A stretch of 64,000 nt of DNA from positions 248,001 through 312,000 of the forward strand of contig CAZUEX010000002.1 of assembly GCA_964619535.1 (NCBI GenBank), given 5' to 3'. The position numbers and the translations under genes were made by a program. The notes beneath the pieces were generated by a model. That model was not told the origin of the DNA, searched no databases, and saw only the letters and a program-made list of their open reading frames with translations. Source of the stretch: Leptonema sp964619535. GTDB lineage: Bacteria; Spirochaetota; Leptospiria; Leptospirales; Leptonemataceae. Shown here in pieces: positions 18,494 through 27,609 of this stretch; the first letter of the stretch is position 1; each line of letters starts with the position of its first letter.

Positions 18494-19297
18494 TCAGCGA
18501 TTTCTTGATCGTCTTTCCCGGCGAGCCTGAGGAGGACCTGGCCACTGGATCTGGAAGACATCGCCAAAGGTATTCAGGGTCTGCTTGAACTCGTCGGTTA
18601 AGAACTCTGTTCCCGATGCAGGCAGGTGACAGAAGCGATGCTCTTTGTTGTGCAGCCGGAAAGACAGTGCCAGGGCATGAAGGTAGGTGCGGTCTTCGGC
18701 CCTTGCTGCATCGAAGCGATCGTAAAAGGGATCACCGAGAATGGGCGAACCAAGACTTTTCAGGACGACGCGAACCTGGTGCGTCTTGCCCGTTTCAGGC
18801 TTTACGAGAAAGAGTCGCATGCCCGGTCTTCGTCCTGGAATGGAACGGCTTGTAAAACGGCTGCGCGAAGGCACATCCATGGTTCTGGTCAGTTTGTAGG
18901 TGCCGCGACGGCTCTTCACAATATCGCCCTCGATGTAGCCATGCCGCTTTTTGGGGGGATGCGTTGAAAGAGCGGCATATACTTTATAGACCCGGTTGTG
19001 TCTGAATTCGTTGCCCAGAAGGTTCGCATTGGTTCGGCCGCGGGCGAATAGCAGAAGTCCGGATGTGATGCGATCGAGACGATGGACCGGAAAAAGACGT
19101 TCTCCCTCTGGAATCCGTCCGTCTTCTTCCATGCTACGGATTGCCTTGAGAAGATCGTGTTTTTTTCCGTCTTCGTAGAACGAAAGGTTTTCGGGTTTGT
19201 AGAACACGAGAAAGTCTTTATCAGCATGAAGCAGTTTGGGTTCGGGCCGTGCAGCTCTGTCCGGATTGCTCTGCTGCTCCTCGCTGTGGATCTTCAT
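18494..19297 (-). CDS. RluA-family RNA pseudouridine synthase
   Basis: Converts specific uridines in rRNA or tRNA to pseudouridine. The 267-residue protein carries the RluA catalytic motif HRLDRITSGLLLFA near residue 92, with the nucleophilic Asp inside HRLDR, and the later RLFLVKPETGKTHQVRVVLKSLGSPILGDPFYD, pieces of which are the family's motif III. There is no N-terminal S4 domain, so it resembles the short TruC/RluA-like class. The target position cannot be read from sequence. It ends 20 bp before my flaA start, and the longer flaA frame would overlap it by 52 bp, so the two genes are probably cotranscribed. The extended basic C-terminus (PQARRERRSRNR) is unusual. Confidence 0.93.
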   Translation of the reverse strand: MKIHSEEQQSNPDRAARPEPKLLHADKDFLVFYKPENLSFYEDGKKHDLLKAIRSMEEDGRIPEGERLFPVHRLDRITSGLLLFARGRTNANLLGNEFRHNRVYKVYAALSTHPPKKRHGYIEGDIVKSRRGTYKLTRTMDVPSRSRFTSRSIPGRRPGMRLFLVKPETGKTHQVRVVLKSLGSPILGDPFYDRFDAARAEDRTYLHALALSFRLHNKEHRFCHLPASGTEFLTDEFKQTLNTFGDVFQIQWPGPPQARRERRSRNR

Positions 19298-19359
19298 CGA
19301 TACAGGTCCTGAAATGAAATTTCGCTTGCCCGCTCATCAATGGTGGACATGCTTCTGCT

Positions 19360-20709
19360 ATGTGCGATACCTTTGTGGCCACCGGCTCTTTTGCGTCCAG
19401 TGGGAATATGATCTTCGGTAAAAACTCCGATCGAGAACCGAACGAAGCGCAATCCCTTGAGGTGCATGGCCCACGACAGGCCACAGCAGGCCGACGGCGG
19501 CTTACCTATATCGAAGTACCTGATGCCGATTCCTTTGCTGTTCTTCTGTGTCGTCCGTTTCATATGTTTGGCGCAGAGATGGGCGTGAACGAACATGGCC
19601 TTGTCATCGGAAACGAGGCTGTGTTTACAAAGCTGCCGCGGGCCAGACGTAACGACGGGCTGACGGGGATGGATATGATACGCCTGGCCCTGGAAAGGGC
19701 AAGAACGACAGACCAGGCCCTTGAGGTGATTACCTCCTTGCTCGAGGAATACGGCCAGGATGCCTGTGGTGGCTACGAAGACAGAAAGATGTTTTATGAC
19801 AACAGCTTTCTCATTGCCGATGGAAAGACGGCCAGGGTGCTTGAAACGGCAGGACGATACTGGGCCTCGAAAAAGATTGAAGGGTATTATGCCATCTCAA
19901 ACGGCCTTACGCTGGGTGAGGACTTTGATCTATCTTCCAGGGATATTGCCGACCGTACCCTGCAGGCCGGCCTGCGCCAACGCGGGCAGCCGATGGACTT
20001 TGCCCGTGTGTTCTCCGATCGCTTTTATACGATGATGTCTCACTGTCATGATCGACGCTCCTACAGTGAGCAGGTCAGTGCTTCGCTTCTGAACGATGGC
20101 TTTTCTGTAGCGGATGCCATGTCTGTTCTGCGGTCGCATACGCCACAGCATCCCGATGATCCTTCGCGAACAGGGATGGGCTCGCTGTGTATGCATGCTT
20201 CGGGACTTCTTACTCCCAGCCAGACGGTCGGTTCCCTGATTGTAGAAGTGGGCAGTGAGGGCCTGAAGCGGATCTTCGCTACCGGCACATCCGCTCCCTG
20301 CATCTCGCTTTTCAAACCCGTGCCGTCACCGTCTTCCGGGCATTTCCTTGCCGTTCAGGACGATGCTCCTGTGGGCAGTGCAACCGGGGGATGGTCTACA
20401 CCGGGAGAATTCGAAGATCGGTCCTTGTGGTGGCAGCATGAAGGGCTGCACCGCCGTATTTTGGCCTCCTATGCAGAGCTGGCACCCTTGATTCAGCCCG
20501 AGCGGGATGTCCTGGAGCGCCGATGGCTGGAGATGAAGGACTTTGATGTGGCCCGCACCGGCCAGGAGGCCTTTGATGAGCACTTTCGTCTGATCTCTCT
20601 ATGGAAAGAGCGTGTCAGGGACCGGCTGAAAAGCATTTCTCCACCGATCCGTCCGCTGTACAGACGTTTCTGGAGCCGACAGAACCATGTCCTCAAAGAG
20701 GCACTGTAA
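19360..20709 (+). CDS. Secernin-like peptidase, family C69
   Basis: N-terminal-nucleophile hydrolase related to secernins and dipeptidase A. The protein starts MCDTFVA, placing a Cys at residue 2 as the expected nucleophile after Met removal. Next come GNMIFGKNSDREPNEAQ, GAEMGVNEHGLVIGNEAVFTK and GMDMIRLALERA, short pieces of which are strongly conserved in secernins. Length (449 aa) fits. There is no signal peptide, so it is cytoplasmic. The natural substrate of bacterial secernins is not established; peptidase or amidase activity is inferred from the fold. It is divergent from the pseudouridine synthase (62 bp) and convergent with the exported nucleotidase. Confidence 0.88.
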   Translation: MCDTFVATGSFASSGNMIFGKNSDREPNEAQSLEVHGPRQATAGRRRLTYIEVPDADSFAVLLCRPFHMFGAEMGVNEHGLVIGNEAVFTKLPRARRNDGLTGMDMIRLALERARTTDQALEVITSLLEEYGQDACGGYEDRKMFYDNSFLIADGKTARVLETAGRYWASKKIEGYYAISNGLTLGEDFDLSSRDIADRTLQAGLRQRGQPMDFARVFSDRFYTMMSHCHDRRSYSEQVSASLLNDGFSVADAMSVLRSHTPQHPDDPSRTGMGSLCMHASGLLTPSQTVGSLIVEVGSEGLKRIFATGTSAPCISLFKPVPSPSSGHFLAVQDDAPVGSATGGWSTPGEFEDRSLWWQHEGLHRRILASYAELAPLIQPERDVLERRWLEMKDFDVARTGQEAFDEHFRLISLWKERVRDRLKSISPPIRPLYRRFWSRQNHVLKEAL

Positions 20710-20720
20710 GGGCCAGGCCA

Positions 20721-21734
20721 TTAGCGACACGCAGGAAAATAATCGGGGGAGACGGCGGCCCCCTGCGGCCAGGAGCCCGTGGCCCTTTTGATTTGCGCAA
20801 GGCCAAGAAGCTCCATCTGCACCGAATGATAGGCATACAGATAGCATGCCTTTGACCTGTGTTCTGGCTCAATGCGCCTGTACAGCTCTTCCGCCGTATC
20901 AGCGCAGAGGCGTTCACCGGCTTCATCGATATCGCTGCGCTGTAGATCATCGCCCTGCAGTTGATGAAAGATGGCTCGATACGGGGTGCCCAGCCCGTAG
21001 GCATTCGTTTCTGTAACGCGAACCCTCTGCAGAGAAACGAGAAGTGGCCGTAGCTCGGTCCGGCAACGCCGGAAGCGTTCAGCCGAAGGAGGGGCAAAGC
21101 AGGCTGTTTTTGCGGGCAGTCGTTTTCTGGTTTCGTTCATGCCCACGGGAAAGCTCAAGGCCTGGCGTCTTTTCTCTATGTCTTCCGTAACGACCTGTAC
21201 CGATGCACCGCCTGTTTCCACGATGGCATAGTCTGCTCGCCCTGCAGGGCGAAGGCTTCTCCAGGCAAGCAGGGCCTCTTCCTCTCCGCTGAGGATGCGT
21301 ACTGTGGCGGGGTAGCCTGTTTCAAAGATGAATTGGGCAAGGGCCTGAAGCCTGGCCTGCTGTGCACTCTTGCTGAGTTTGCGAAAGCCGCCTGTTCCGA
21401 GAAGGCTGACATGAAGGATTCGCCTCTTCTGTTCGACGGTAAGGGTTTGAAAACCACGCTGTAAAACCGCTCTGGCCTGGTCTGGCGGAAGGTCTGCCAG
21501 TCCATGGTTTGCCGGGATGGATTGACAGTTGCCGGAGCGAACCGTGCAGCTGTTCGTTGACGCTGTGGTAAACTGCATACGATAGAGGCAGAAGCGAGTG
21601 CCAGAGGATCCGGCATCAATGACCAGATGTAGATCACGTGCATTATCTTCGCGAAGGCTGCAGTTCGTTGCAAGAACAACGGAAGAAACAGAGGACAGAA
21701 GGGTGAGCAGGGCGACAACAAGTTTCCGGTTCAT
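20721..21734 (-). CDS. Exported GDA1/CD39-type nucleoside phosphatase (apyrase-like)
   Basis: 337 aa from the ATG at 21734. The N-terminus is a signal peptide (MNRKLVVALLTLLSSVSSVVLA), so the enzyme should act in the periplasm or outside. Motifs of the actin-like phosphatase fold appear in order: LVIDAGSSGTRFCLYR (apyrase conserved region 1), LLGTGGFRKL, ILSGEEEALLAW with the candidate catalytic Glu, and IVETGGASVQV. DAGSSGTR points to the eukaryote-like E-NTPDase family, whereas GEEEALLAW also recalls Ppx/GppA exopolyphosphatases, so a nucleotidase is favoured but polyphosphatase cannot be excluded. The frame is open further upstream, but that would remove the signal peptide from the N-terminus. 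Confidence 0.8.
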   Translation of the reverse strand: MNRKLVVALLTLLSSVSSVVLATNCSLREDNARDLHLVIDAGSSGTRFCLYRMQFTTASTNSCTVRSGNCQSIPANHGLADLPPDQARAVLQRGFQTLTVEQKRRILHVSLLGTGGFRKLSKSAQQARLQALAQFIFETGYPATVRILSGEEEALLAWRSLRPAGRADYAIVETGGASVQVVTEDIEKRRQALSFPVGMNETRKRLPAKTACFAPPSAERFRRCRTELRPLLVSLQRVRVTETNAYGLGTPYRAIFHQLQGDDLQRSDIDEAGERLCADTAEELYRRIEPEHRSKACYLYAYHSVQMELLGLAQIKRATGSWPQGAAVSPDYFPACR

Positions 21735-21888
21735 GGTTGCTTTTACAGGAGCAGGGGGTGTGTAAACGCTGGCGTCAACCGTAAACAGCGGGTTGCCATT
21801 TTTTATTGTCGCTCTGGCATTTATGCTTACTTTTTTTTTGCCGGAAAACGGAGCCAAAAAAAATTGCCTGGCAGGATCGGAGTGCAAA

Positions 21889-22719
21889 GTGAAGATGAAA
21901 ACGATGAGTGAACAGAGTGTAAAGCTGGGGTGGAGTTTTCTTGCCACAGAGATTGAGGATGACGCTCTTCTGCTGGATTGTCGTGGTGAAGAGGCCTATG
22001 CAACCTCTACGATTCGCGGGGCTTACAGCGCTGCGACGATACGCAAGGCCCATGGGTCCGGTCCCAATTCCATGCTCCGGCTATCTGGCTTCGTCAAGTC
22101 GATTCAAAAGCTGGCTGAAGACAAAAAGAAGGTCATTGTCTTCGACGAAGGGATGGGCATGTTTGCCGGCAAGATGGCATGGGTGCTGCGAAGCAGTGGC
22201 ATGAAGGACGTCATGATCCTCGGACTTCGCTTTTCTGATCTGGATTCAGCGGATCTTGAGCCCGGCAAAGAGGTCATTGTTGATCAGGAATTGAAATCTC
22301 CCATTAGCTTTCGCGGTATTGTGCCGATCAGTCATGTGCAGACAAACCTGACACGTGTGCAGCTCGTCGATGTTCGATCTCCTGATGAGTACGAAGGATA
22401 TCTGCCGCGTCTGGTCAGTCCGGAGCCCGGTTCGCGCTGCGGACGTATCCCTGGCTCTGTGAATTATGACTGGCGCCTGATTTACGATGGATCGGGTAAC
22501 CTGCGCTCGCGTGTTGAAGTTGGTCGGGAGCTCAGGGCTGCTGGCCTTATTCCGGAGCGTCCGACGATCCTCTACGACTATAACGGTGCTCGCTCATCCA
22601 TGATGGCATTCCTTTTTCAGGAATGCAATTACCGACACGTTGAGGTTTTTCTCGGTTCCTGGATGGAATGGAGAAAAACACGGCTACCGGCTCAGAATGC
22701 TCGTATCTGGAATCCCTGA
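21889..22719 (+). CDS. Tandem rhodanese-domain protein lacking both active-site cysteines
   Basis: 276 aa from GTG 21889, chosen because GGAG lies 6 nt upstream; ATG at 21895 or 21904 is also possible. Two rhodanese homology domains are visible. The first has LLLDCRGEEAYATSTIRGA and the loop VFDEGMGMFAGKMAW. The second has LVDVRSPDEYEGY, RIPGSVNYDW and the loop LYDYNGARSSM. In active sulfurtransferases the second loop starts with Cys; here both loops have Asp at that place, so sulfur transfer is unlikely. Cysteines elsewhere (DCRGEE, SRCGRIP, QECNY) are outside the loops. It overlaps metG by a TGATG junction, hence coupled translation. A binding or regulatory role is my inference. Confidence 0.83.
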   Translation: MKMKTMSEQSVKLGWSFLATEIEDDALLLDCRGEEAYATSTIRGAYSAATIRKAHGSGPNSMLRLSGFVKSIQKLAEDKKKVIVFDEGMGMFAGKMAWVLRSSGMKDVMILGLRFSDLDSADLEPGKEVIVDQELKSPISFRGIVPISHVQTNLTRVQLVDVRSPDEYEGYLPRLVSPEPGSRCGRIPGSVNYDWRLIYDGSGNLRSRVEVGRELRAAGLIPERPTILYDYNGARSSMMAFLFQECNYRHVEVFLGSWMEWRKTRLPAQNARIWNP

Positions 22720-24779
22720 TGGTTACACAGTCTTCGTCCTCTAAACCAATCCTTGTTACATCCGCTCTGCCATATGCCAATGGACCGATTCACCTCGGCC
22801 ATCTTGTGGAATACATTCAAACCGACATATGGGTCCGTTTTCAACGCATGTGCGGTCGTCAGGCCTACTACTTCTGCGCAGACGATACCCATGGCACAGC
22901 TGTTATGCTGGCCGCGAAAAAGCGAAACATCAGTCCGGAAGAGCTTGTGGCGGAGGTGCAGAAGGAGCACTACCGGGATCTAACGGCCTTTGACGTTCAA
23001 TTTGATAACTACTATACGACCAATTCGGCCGAGAACCGCGAGCTTGCATCGGCCATTTACCTGCAGGCAAAAGAAAAAGGGCATATCGTGCGGCGCGATG
23101 TCAGGCAGCTGTACTGCGAACATGATGCGATGTTTTTGCCCGACCGCTTTGTAAAGGGCATCTGCCCGAAATGTGGAGCGGAAGATCAGTACGGCGACTC
23201 CTGCGAGGTTTGCGGTTCGGCCTACAGGCCCGAAGACCTGAAGCAGCCTCGCTGTGCCGTATGCGGCAATACTCCCGTTTCAAAAGAAGAGGCCCACCTG
23301 TTCTTCAAGCTGGGCGACTTCCAGGACTATCTGCAGGAATGGATGCAGGGGCGTGTGGATGAAGGCGTACGCCGCAAGATGCAGGAGTGGATGGAGCAGG
23401 GATTGCGGGACTGGGATATCAGCCGTGATGGTCCTTACTTTGGTTTTGAGATCCCAGGCGAAACGAACAAGTATTTCTATGTATGGCTCGATGCGCCGGT
23501 TGGTTACATGGCCTCCGCCCTGAACCACTTTCGTTCTATCGGCAAACCTGAGCTCTTTGATCTGTTCTGGAAGAAAGAAGAAGAATCCGAAGTCTACCAC
23601 TTCATAGGCAAAGATATCGTCTACTTTCACACCCTGTTCTGGCCGGCCATGTTGCGTGCAGGTGGCTTTCGTTCGCCGACGTCGGTCTTTGTGCATGGCT
23701 TCCTGACCATTAACGGCGAGAAGATGTCGAAGTCGCGCGGAACATTGATCCGGGCCAGCACCTATCTGCAGCACCTGGATCCGCAGGCCTTGCGCTACTT
23801 CTATGCTTCGCGCCTCGGGCCGGGCCTTGATGATATTGATCTTTCTGCTGAGGATTTTCTGGCCCGTTATAATTCGGCTGTGGTCGGCAATTTTGCCAAC
23901 CTGTTCTCGCGGCTGTGCACAAAGATTGCAGGTTCCCTGAATCGTCGCCTTTCAGCGGCTCCCTCTGCTGAGGGCAGAGAACTGTGCAGAAGTCTGCTTT
24001 CGCGTAAAGACGAAATCGTAAAGGCCTATGCAGAGCGCAATACGAACAAGGCCCTGCGGATCATCGAATCGCTTGGCGATGAGGTGAACCGCTTTGTTGC
24101 CGCGAAAGAGCCCTGGAAGCTGATCAAGAAGGACGAGGAAGCAACCCGGCAGGTTCTTACGGATGCCCTGAATGCAGGGTGGATCCTTTCGTATTATCTT
24201 CGTCCTGTCCTTCCTGTCTTTGCCGACGGGGTGGCTGAGTTGCTGGCCCTGCCAGTAGAATGGACAGGGCGTTTTGACGATTTGAATGAAGATGATCCTC
24301 TTTATCTGCCGGCCAATCATACGATCCGGGATTACAGACATCTTGCCTCGCGCATTACAGAGAAAGAACTACAGGCCATGCTGGATGCAGAAAAGCAGGC
24401 TGCAGGAGAAGTTATGACGAACACCGCTGAAGCTCAGACCGAAAGCAAAACAGGACTGATTACGATCGAAGACCTTGCAAAGGTAGAATTGCGCGCAGGT
24501 CGCATCGCGGAAGCGTCTCTTGTAGAAGGTGCAGATAAGCTTCTTCGCATTGGCCTCGACGTTGGAGAAGAAAAGCTCCGCAACGTCTTTGCCGGGATTC
24601 GAAAGGCCTATACACCGGAAGAGCTGGTCGGACTTACGGTGGTCTGTGTGACCAATCTTGCTCCGCGTAAGATGAAGTTCGGTGTGTCCGAGGCCATGCT
24701 TCTTGCTGCAGGTGAGGGAGAAACACTGACACTCTTTACTCCCCATCGCCAGGCAAAACCGGGCGACCGGCTGCGCTGA
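22719..24779 (+). CDS. metG: Methionyl-tRNA synthetase with C-terminal tRNA-binding domain
   Basis: Charges tRNA-Met. It has 686 aa from the ATG at 22719, which overlaps the stop of the rhodanese gene; a start 17 codons earlier would overlap that gene by over 50 bp. The class I HIGH motif is HLGH near residue 30 and KMSKS is present as GEKMSKSRGT. The knuckle has two CxxC pairs (CPKCG, CEVCG, then CAVCGNTP), the four-cysteine-plus zinc form. The C-terminal 110 residues are an OB-fold tRNA-binding domain (VELRAGRI, LRIGLDVGEEKLRNVFAGI, NLAPRKMKFGVSEAMLLAA) of the Trbp111 type, for dimerisation and tRNA contact. The length is normal for this long form. Confidence 0.97.
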   Translation: MVTQSSSSKPILVTSALPYANGPIHLGHLVEYIQTDIWVRFQRMCGRQAYYFCADDTHGTAVMLAAKKRNISPEELVAEVQKEHYRDLTAFDVQFDNYYTTNSAENRELASAIYLQAKEKGHIVRRDVRQLYCEHDAMFLPDRFVKGICPKCGAEDQYGDSCEVCGSAYRPEDLKQPRCAVCGNTPVSKEEAHLFFKLGDFQDYLQEWMQGRVDEGVRRKMQEWMEQGLRDWDISRDGPYFGFEIPGETNKYFYVWLDAPVGYMASALNHFRSIGKPELFDLFWKKEEESEVYHFIGKDIVYFHTLFWPAMLRAGGFRSPTSVFVHGFLTINGEKMSKSRGTLIRASTYLQHLDPQALRYFYASRLGPGLDDIDLSAEDFLARYNSAVVGNFANLFSRLCTKIAGSLNRRLSAAPSAEGRELCRSLLSRKDEIVKAYAERNTNKALRIIESLGDEVNRFVAAKEPWKLIKKDEEATRQVLTDALNAGWILSYYLRPVLPVFADGVAELLALPVEWTGRFDDLNEDDPLYLPANHTIRDYRHLASRITEKELQAMLDAEKQAAGEVMTNTAEAQTESKTGLITIEDLAKVELRAGRIAEASLVEGADKLLRIGLDVGEEKLRNVFAGIRKAYTPEELVGLTVVCVTNLAPRKMKFGVSEAMLLAAGEGETLTLFTPHRQAKPGDRLR

Positions 24780-24821
24780 AGTGTAGCCAGGTCGTTCGGG
24801 TCGCCGGATCGTCTCTTTCTT

Positions 24822-26060
24822 TTATCCGGGGTTCTTCTGTTGAAGCTGGTCGTGCAGCGAAGCGTGGGCTGCGGTCACCGCCTGCACGACGTGCTGTATG
24901 TCCTCATCTGACATGCTGGAGTAGATGGGCAGCGAAAGGATGCGCTCGAATACGTGCTCGCATCCGGGGAACAGCCTCTGCCAGGCCTCCTCATCACTGC
25001 CTGTGTCATGGCGACCGTAGCGCAGCCGGTAATGGCTCATCCGGTACAGTGGAATGAAGTGCAGCCCCGTTTTGACATTGTGGGATTCAACAAGGGCTGA
25101 GAAGTCGTCTCGATCGCTCAGTGCCGGATCGATTTCTATGGTGTAAAGGTGATGCGACGAACCTGTCGATTCGGGACAGGGGCGGATCCCCTCGAGGTTT
25201 TGAAAGTGAGCGCTGTAGGTTTCATGGATCCGTCGACGACGCATCATCATGGAATCGTGTCGGCGCAGCTGCACGCGGCCAATGGCAGCTGAGATGTCGG
25301 AAAGGTTATACTTAAATCCTTCGTCTACCACATCGTAGTAGTAGCTTTTGCGTCTGTGCGCGGGTGTTTCTATGCCGTGCAGACGCAGGCGCCGACAGCG
25401 ATGGGCGACCGTTTCGTGCGGTGTGGTCAGCATCCCGCCTTCGCCCGTAGTCATATTCTTTGTTGCATAAAAGCTGAAGGCACAGAAATCTCCGTGCTGG
25501 CCGATAGGCGTTCCTCGATACAGGGAACCAAAGGCATGGGCTGCATCTTCGCCGAGGAACCAGTTTTCTCGCCTGCAAAGCTCCTGCAATGGCTCAAGAT
25601 CGCAGCTGCGTCCGCCGTAATGCATGCAGATGACGCCGCGGATGCGTGCTCCGGTTCTCGAATGCACCAGTCCTGTTTCATCGCGATGGCAGTGCTCTGA
25701 CAGAAACCGTTCAATGGTTTCGACGGTGATAAGATAGCTATGCGGATCAACGTCGACCAGGAGGGGTAAAGCCCCACAGCGATGAACGACCTCTGCTGTC
25801 GAGGTGAACGTCAGAGCCGGCACAAGGACGGCTTCACCGCTTTGAAGGCCCATCCCCACAAGGCCAAGATGAAGGGCCGCCGTGGCAGAGTTCAGGGCAA
25901 CGGCATTGTCGGCCCCAGTGTACCGGGCAAACTCCTCTTCCAGCAGATCGGTTTCGCGTCCCTGCGTCAGCCATCCGGAGTCGAGGACGCGAAGAACGGC
26001 CTCCTTCTCTTCTTCGGTAATATCGGGCCGCGCAAAGGGCAGTACATCGCTGCGTTTCAT
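24822..26060 (-). CDS. DegT/DnrJ/EryC1/StrS-family PLP aminotransferase
   Basis: Transfers an amino group to a keto-sugar, usually a nucleotide-linked one, for polysaccharide or lipid decoration. The 412-residue protein has the family motifs RPDITEEEKEAVLRVLDSGWLTQG, LNSATAALHLGLVGMG, PALTFTSTAEVV, GEDAAHAFGS and FSFYATKNMTTGEGGML, where the Lys of YATKN, near residue 201, is the PLP anchor. It is closest in pattern to ArnB/UDP-4-keto-sugar transaminases, but the donor sugar cannot be read. It is convergent with metG (42 bp gap) and 30 bp downstream of mgtE. Unlike the usual case, no sugar-nucleotide genes lie beside it. Confidence 0.92.
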   Translation of the reverse strand: MKRSDVLPFARPDITEEEKEAVLRVLDSGWLTQGRETDLLEEEFARYTGADNAVALNSATAALHLGLVGMGLQSGEAVLVPALTFTSTAEVVHRCGALPLLVDVDPHSYLITVETIERFLSEHCHRDETGLVHSRTGARIRGVICMHYGGRSCDLEPLQELCRRENWFLGEDAAHAFGSLYRGTPIGQHGDFCAFSFYATKNMTTGEGGMLTTPHETVAHRCRRLRLHGIETPAHRRKSYYYDVVDEGFKYNLSDISAAIGRVQLRRHDSMMMRRRRIHETYSAHFQNLEGIRPCPESTGSSHHLYTIEIDPALSDRDDFSALVESHNVKTGLHFIPLYRMSHYRLRYGRHDTGSDEEAWQRLFPGCEHVFERILSLPIYSSMSDEDIQHVVQAVTAAHASLHDQLQQKNPG

Positions 26061-26090
26061 AATACAGAATCGGCTTTTTTTCTCCCGGGT

Positions 26091-27524
26091 TTACTGAATT
26101 CCCGTAACCAGGAATGGCAGCAACAGCCGGGCCATGCCAAGTAAAAAGAAGAATCCTCCCATGTCGGTACATGTCGTTACCAGGATGCTCGATCCGATGG
26201 CCGGATCAATGTTCCATTTTCGAAGCAGAATCGGTACGGATGAGCCAATGACAGAGGCAATCAGCATGTTGCCGAACAGGGCAAAGGACATCAATCCGGA
26301 CAATATGCTGTGGCGCGTCAGCAAATAAACGAGAGAACCGGTAAAGACGCCGAGGGCCAGGCCATTGATCAGGCCAATGCTCATTTCTCGTAAGACGACC
26401 CGGTGTGAGCCCTGTTTTGAGATCTCGCCCAGGGCCATGTTGCGGATGGTGAAGGCCATTGTTTGCGATGCTGCATTGCCTCCCATTCCTGCCACGATGG
26501 GCATCAGGGCGGCCAGGATCACAACCTTTTCAATGGTGGCCTCGAAGAAGCGCACGATAGAGGCAGCAAGGAAGGCTGTGGCCAGATTCAGGGTCAGCCA
26601 GAGCACGCGAACGGCAGCGGCACGCCATACGGGCGTTTTCAGCGTCTCTTCAGACGAAACCCCGCCCATACGCAGGAAGTCTTCGGAGGCCTCTTCCTGC
26701 ATCACTTCGAGAATGTCGTCGGCAGTAATGCGACCGATCAGCACACCCCGTTCATCCACAACAGGGGCCGTAATAAAGTCGTATCGCGTAAAGGAGTTCG
26801 CCACCTTCTCGACGTCCATCGTAGCCGGAATGGGCAGAAGCTCCTGCTCCATGATCTTTTTTACGCGTGTGGCCGGTCGGGTCAGGATCAAGCGTCGTAA
26901 CGAGATGTGACCGCGATAACGTCCGGCCTTGTCGACGACAAAGACATTGTAAATGTCGTCTGTTTCCCGGGACAGACGTCTCACGTTGGCAATGGCCTTT
27001 TTCACGGTATCGGTTTCAAGGACCGATACAAATTCCCTGGCCATAATGGAACCGGCCGTTCCCTCAGGATAGCTCAGCAGTTCACTGACCTCAAAGCGGT
27101 CGTCCGGATCAAGACGCGAAAGAATGCGTCCACGCTGCTCATCGTTTAACTCAACAAGGATGTCGGCTGCTGTGTCGGATTCCTGTTCCCCTACAATGGT
27201 GGCCAGTTCTTCATGGCTGAGGTGTTCGAGGAAACGCTCCTTGATGTTGTCGTCCAGTTCAAGCAAGAGCCTGCCCTGTTCCTCAGGATCGAGCAGTTTG
27301 AACAGCCGGTCCGTTTCTTCGAAGGTCAGCCTTTCGAAGAAGTGTGCAATGTCAGATATATAGAGTTTGGAAATAAAGGCCTTGAGTGCAGAATCATCAG
27401 AACGCGAGAGCAGGGTGCGAAGGTGGTCTTCCCATTCCGGATCATCTCTGGTAAAGGACAGGCGTTCTGGATCCAGAAGCCGGGCAGGCTCTTCCGAATC
27501 CTGTTTTTCCCGGAATTCTGCCAT
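26091..27524 (-). CDS. mgtE: Magnesium transporter MgtE
   Basis: Inner-membrane Mg2+ channel. 477 aa from the ATG at 27524, the expected length. Domain order is standard: an N-terminal superhelical Mg2+ sensor (LLLELDDNIKERFLEHLSHEELATIVGEQ), two CBS domains (including SIMAREFVSVLETDTVKKAI and ITADDILEVMQEEA), then five membrane helices with MPIVAGMGGNAASQTMAF and the pore-lining ASVIGSSVPILLRKW. Upstream there is too little room for an M-box riboswitch, and none is seen, so regulation is probably through the protein's own Mg2+-sensing domains. The frame stays open for 24 more codons, but homologues do not start there. It is divergent from the lipoprotein hydrolase at 27610. Confidence 0.96.
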   Translation of the reverse strand: MAEFREKQDSEEPARLLDPERLSFTRDDPEWEDHLRTLLSRSDDSALKAFISKLYISDIAHFFERLTFEETDRLFKLLDPEEQGRLLLELDDNIKERFLEHLSHEELATIVGEQESDTAADILVELNDEQRGRILSRLDPDDRFEVSELLSYPEGTAGSIMAREFVSVLETDTVKKAIANVRRLSRETDDIYNVFVVDKAGRYRGHISLRRLILTRPATRVKKIMEQELLPIPATMDVEKVANSFTRYDFITAPVVDERGVLIGRITADDILEVMQEEASEDFLRMGGVSSEETLKTPVWRAAAVRVLWLTLNLATAFLAASIVRFFEATIEKVVILAALMPIVAGMGGNAASQTMAFTIRNMALGEISKQGSHRVVLREMSIGLINGLALGVFTGSLVYLLTRHSILSGLMSFALFGNMLIASVIGSSVPILLRKWNIDPAIGSSILVTTCTDMGGFFFLLGMARLLLPFLVTGIQ

Positions 27525-27609
27525 AGCTCTTTTTCGGTCCCGAACCTTATGTGTCAATCCCTTCCGCTTTTTCCTTGACCCACTCCGGAGTAACACTGCA
27601 ATCGGCAGG

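Noticed and set aside
27525..27609. Mg2+ (M-box) riboswitch before mgtE
   Set aside because: Only 85 bp separate the divergent genes, too short for the element, and no conserved core is seen.
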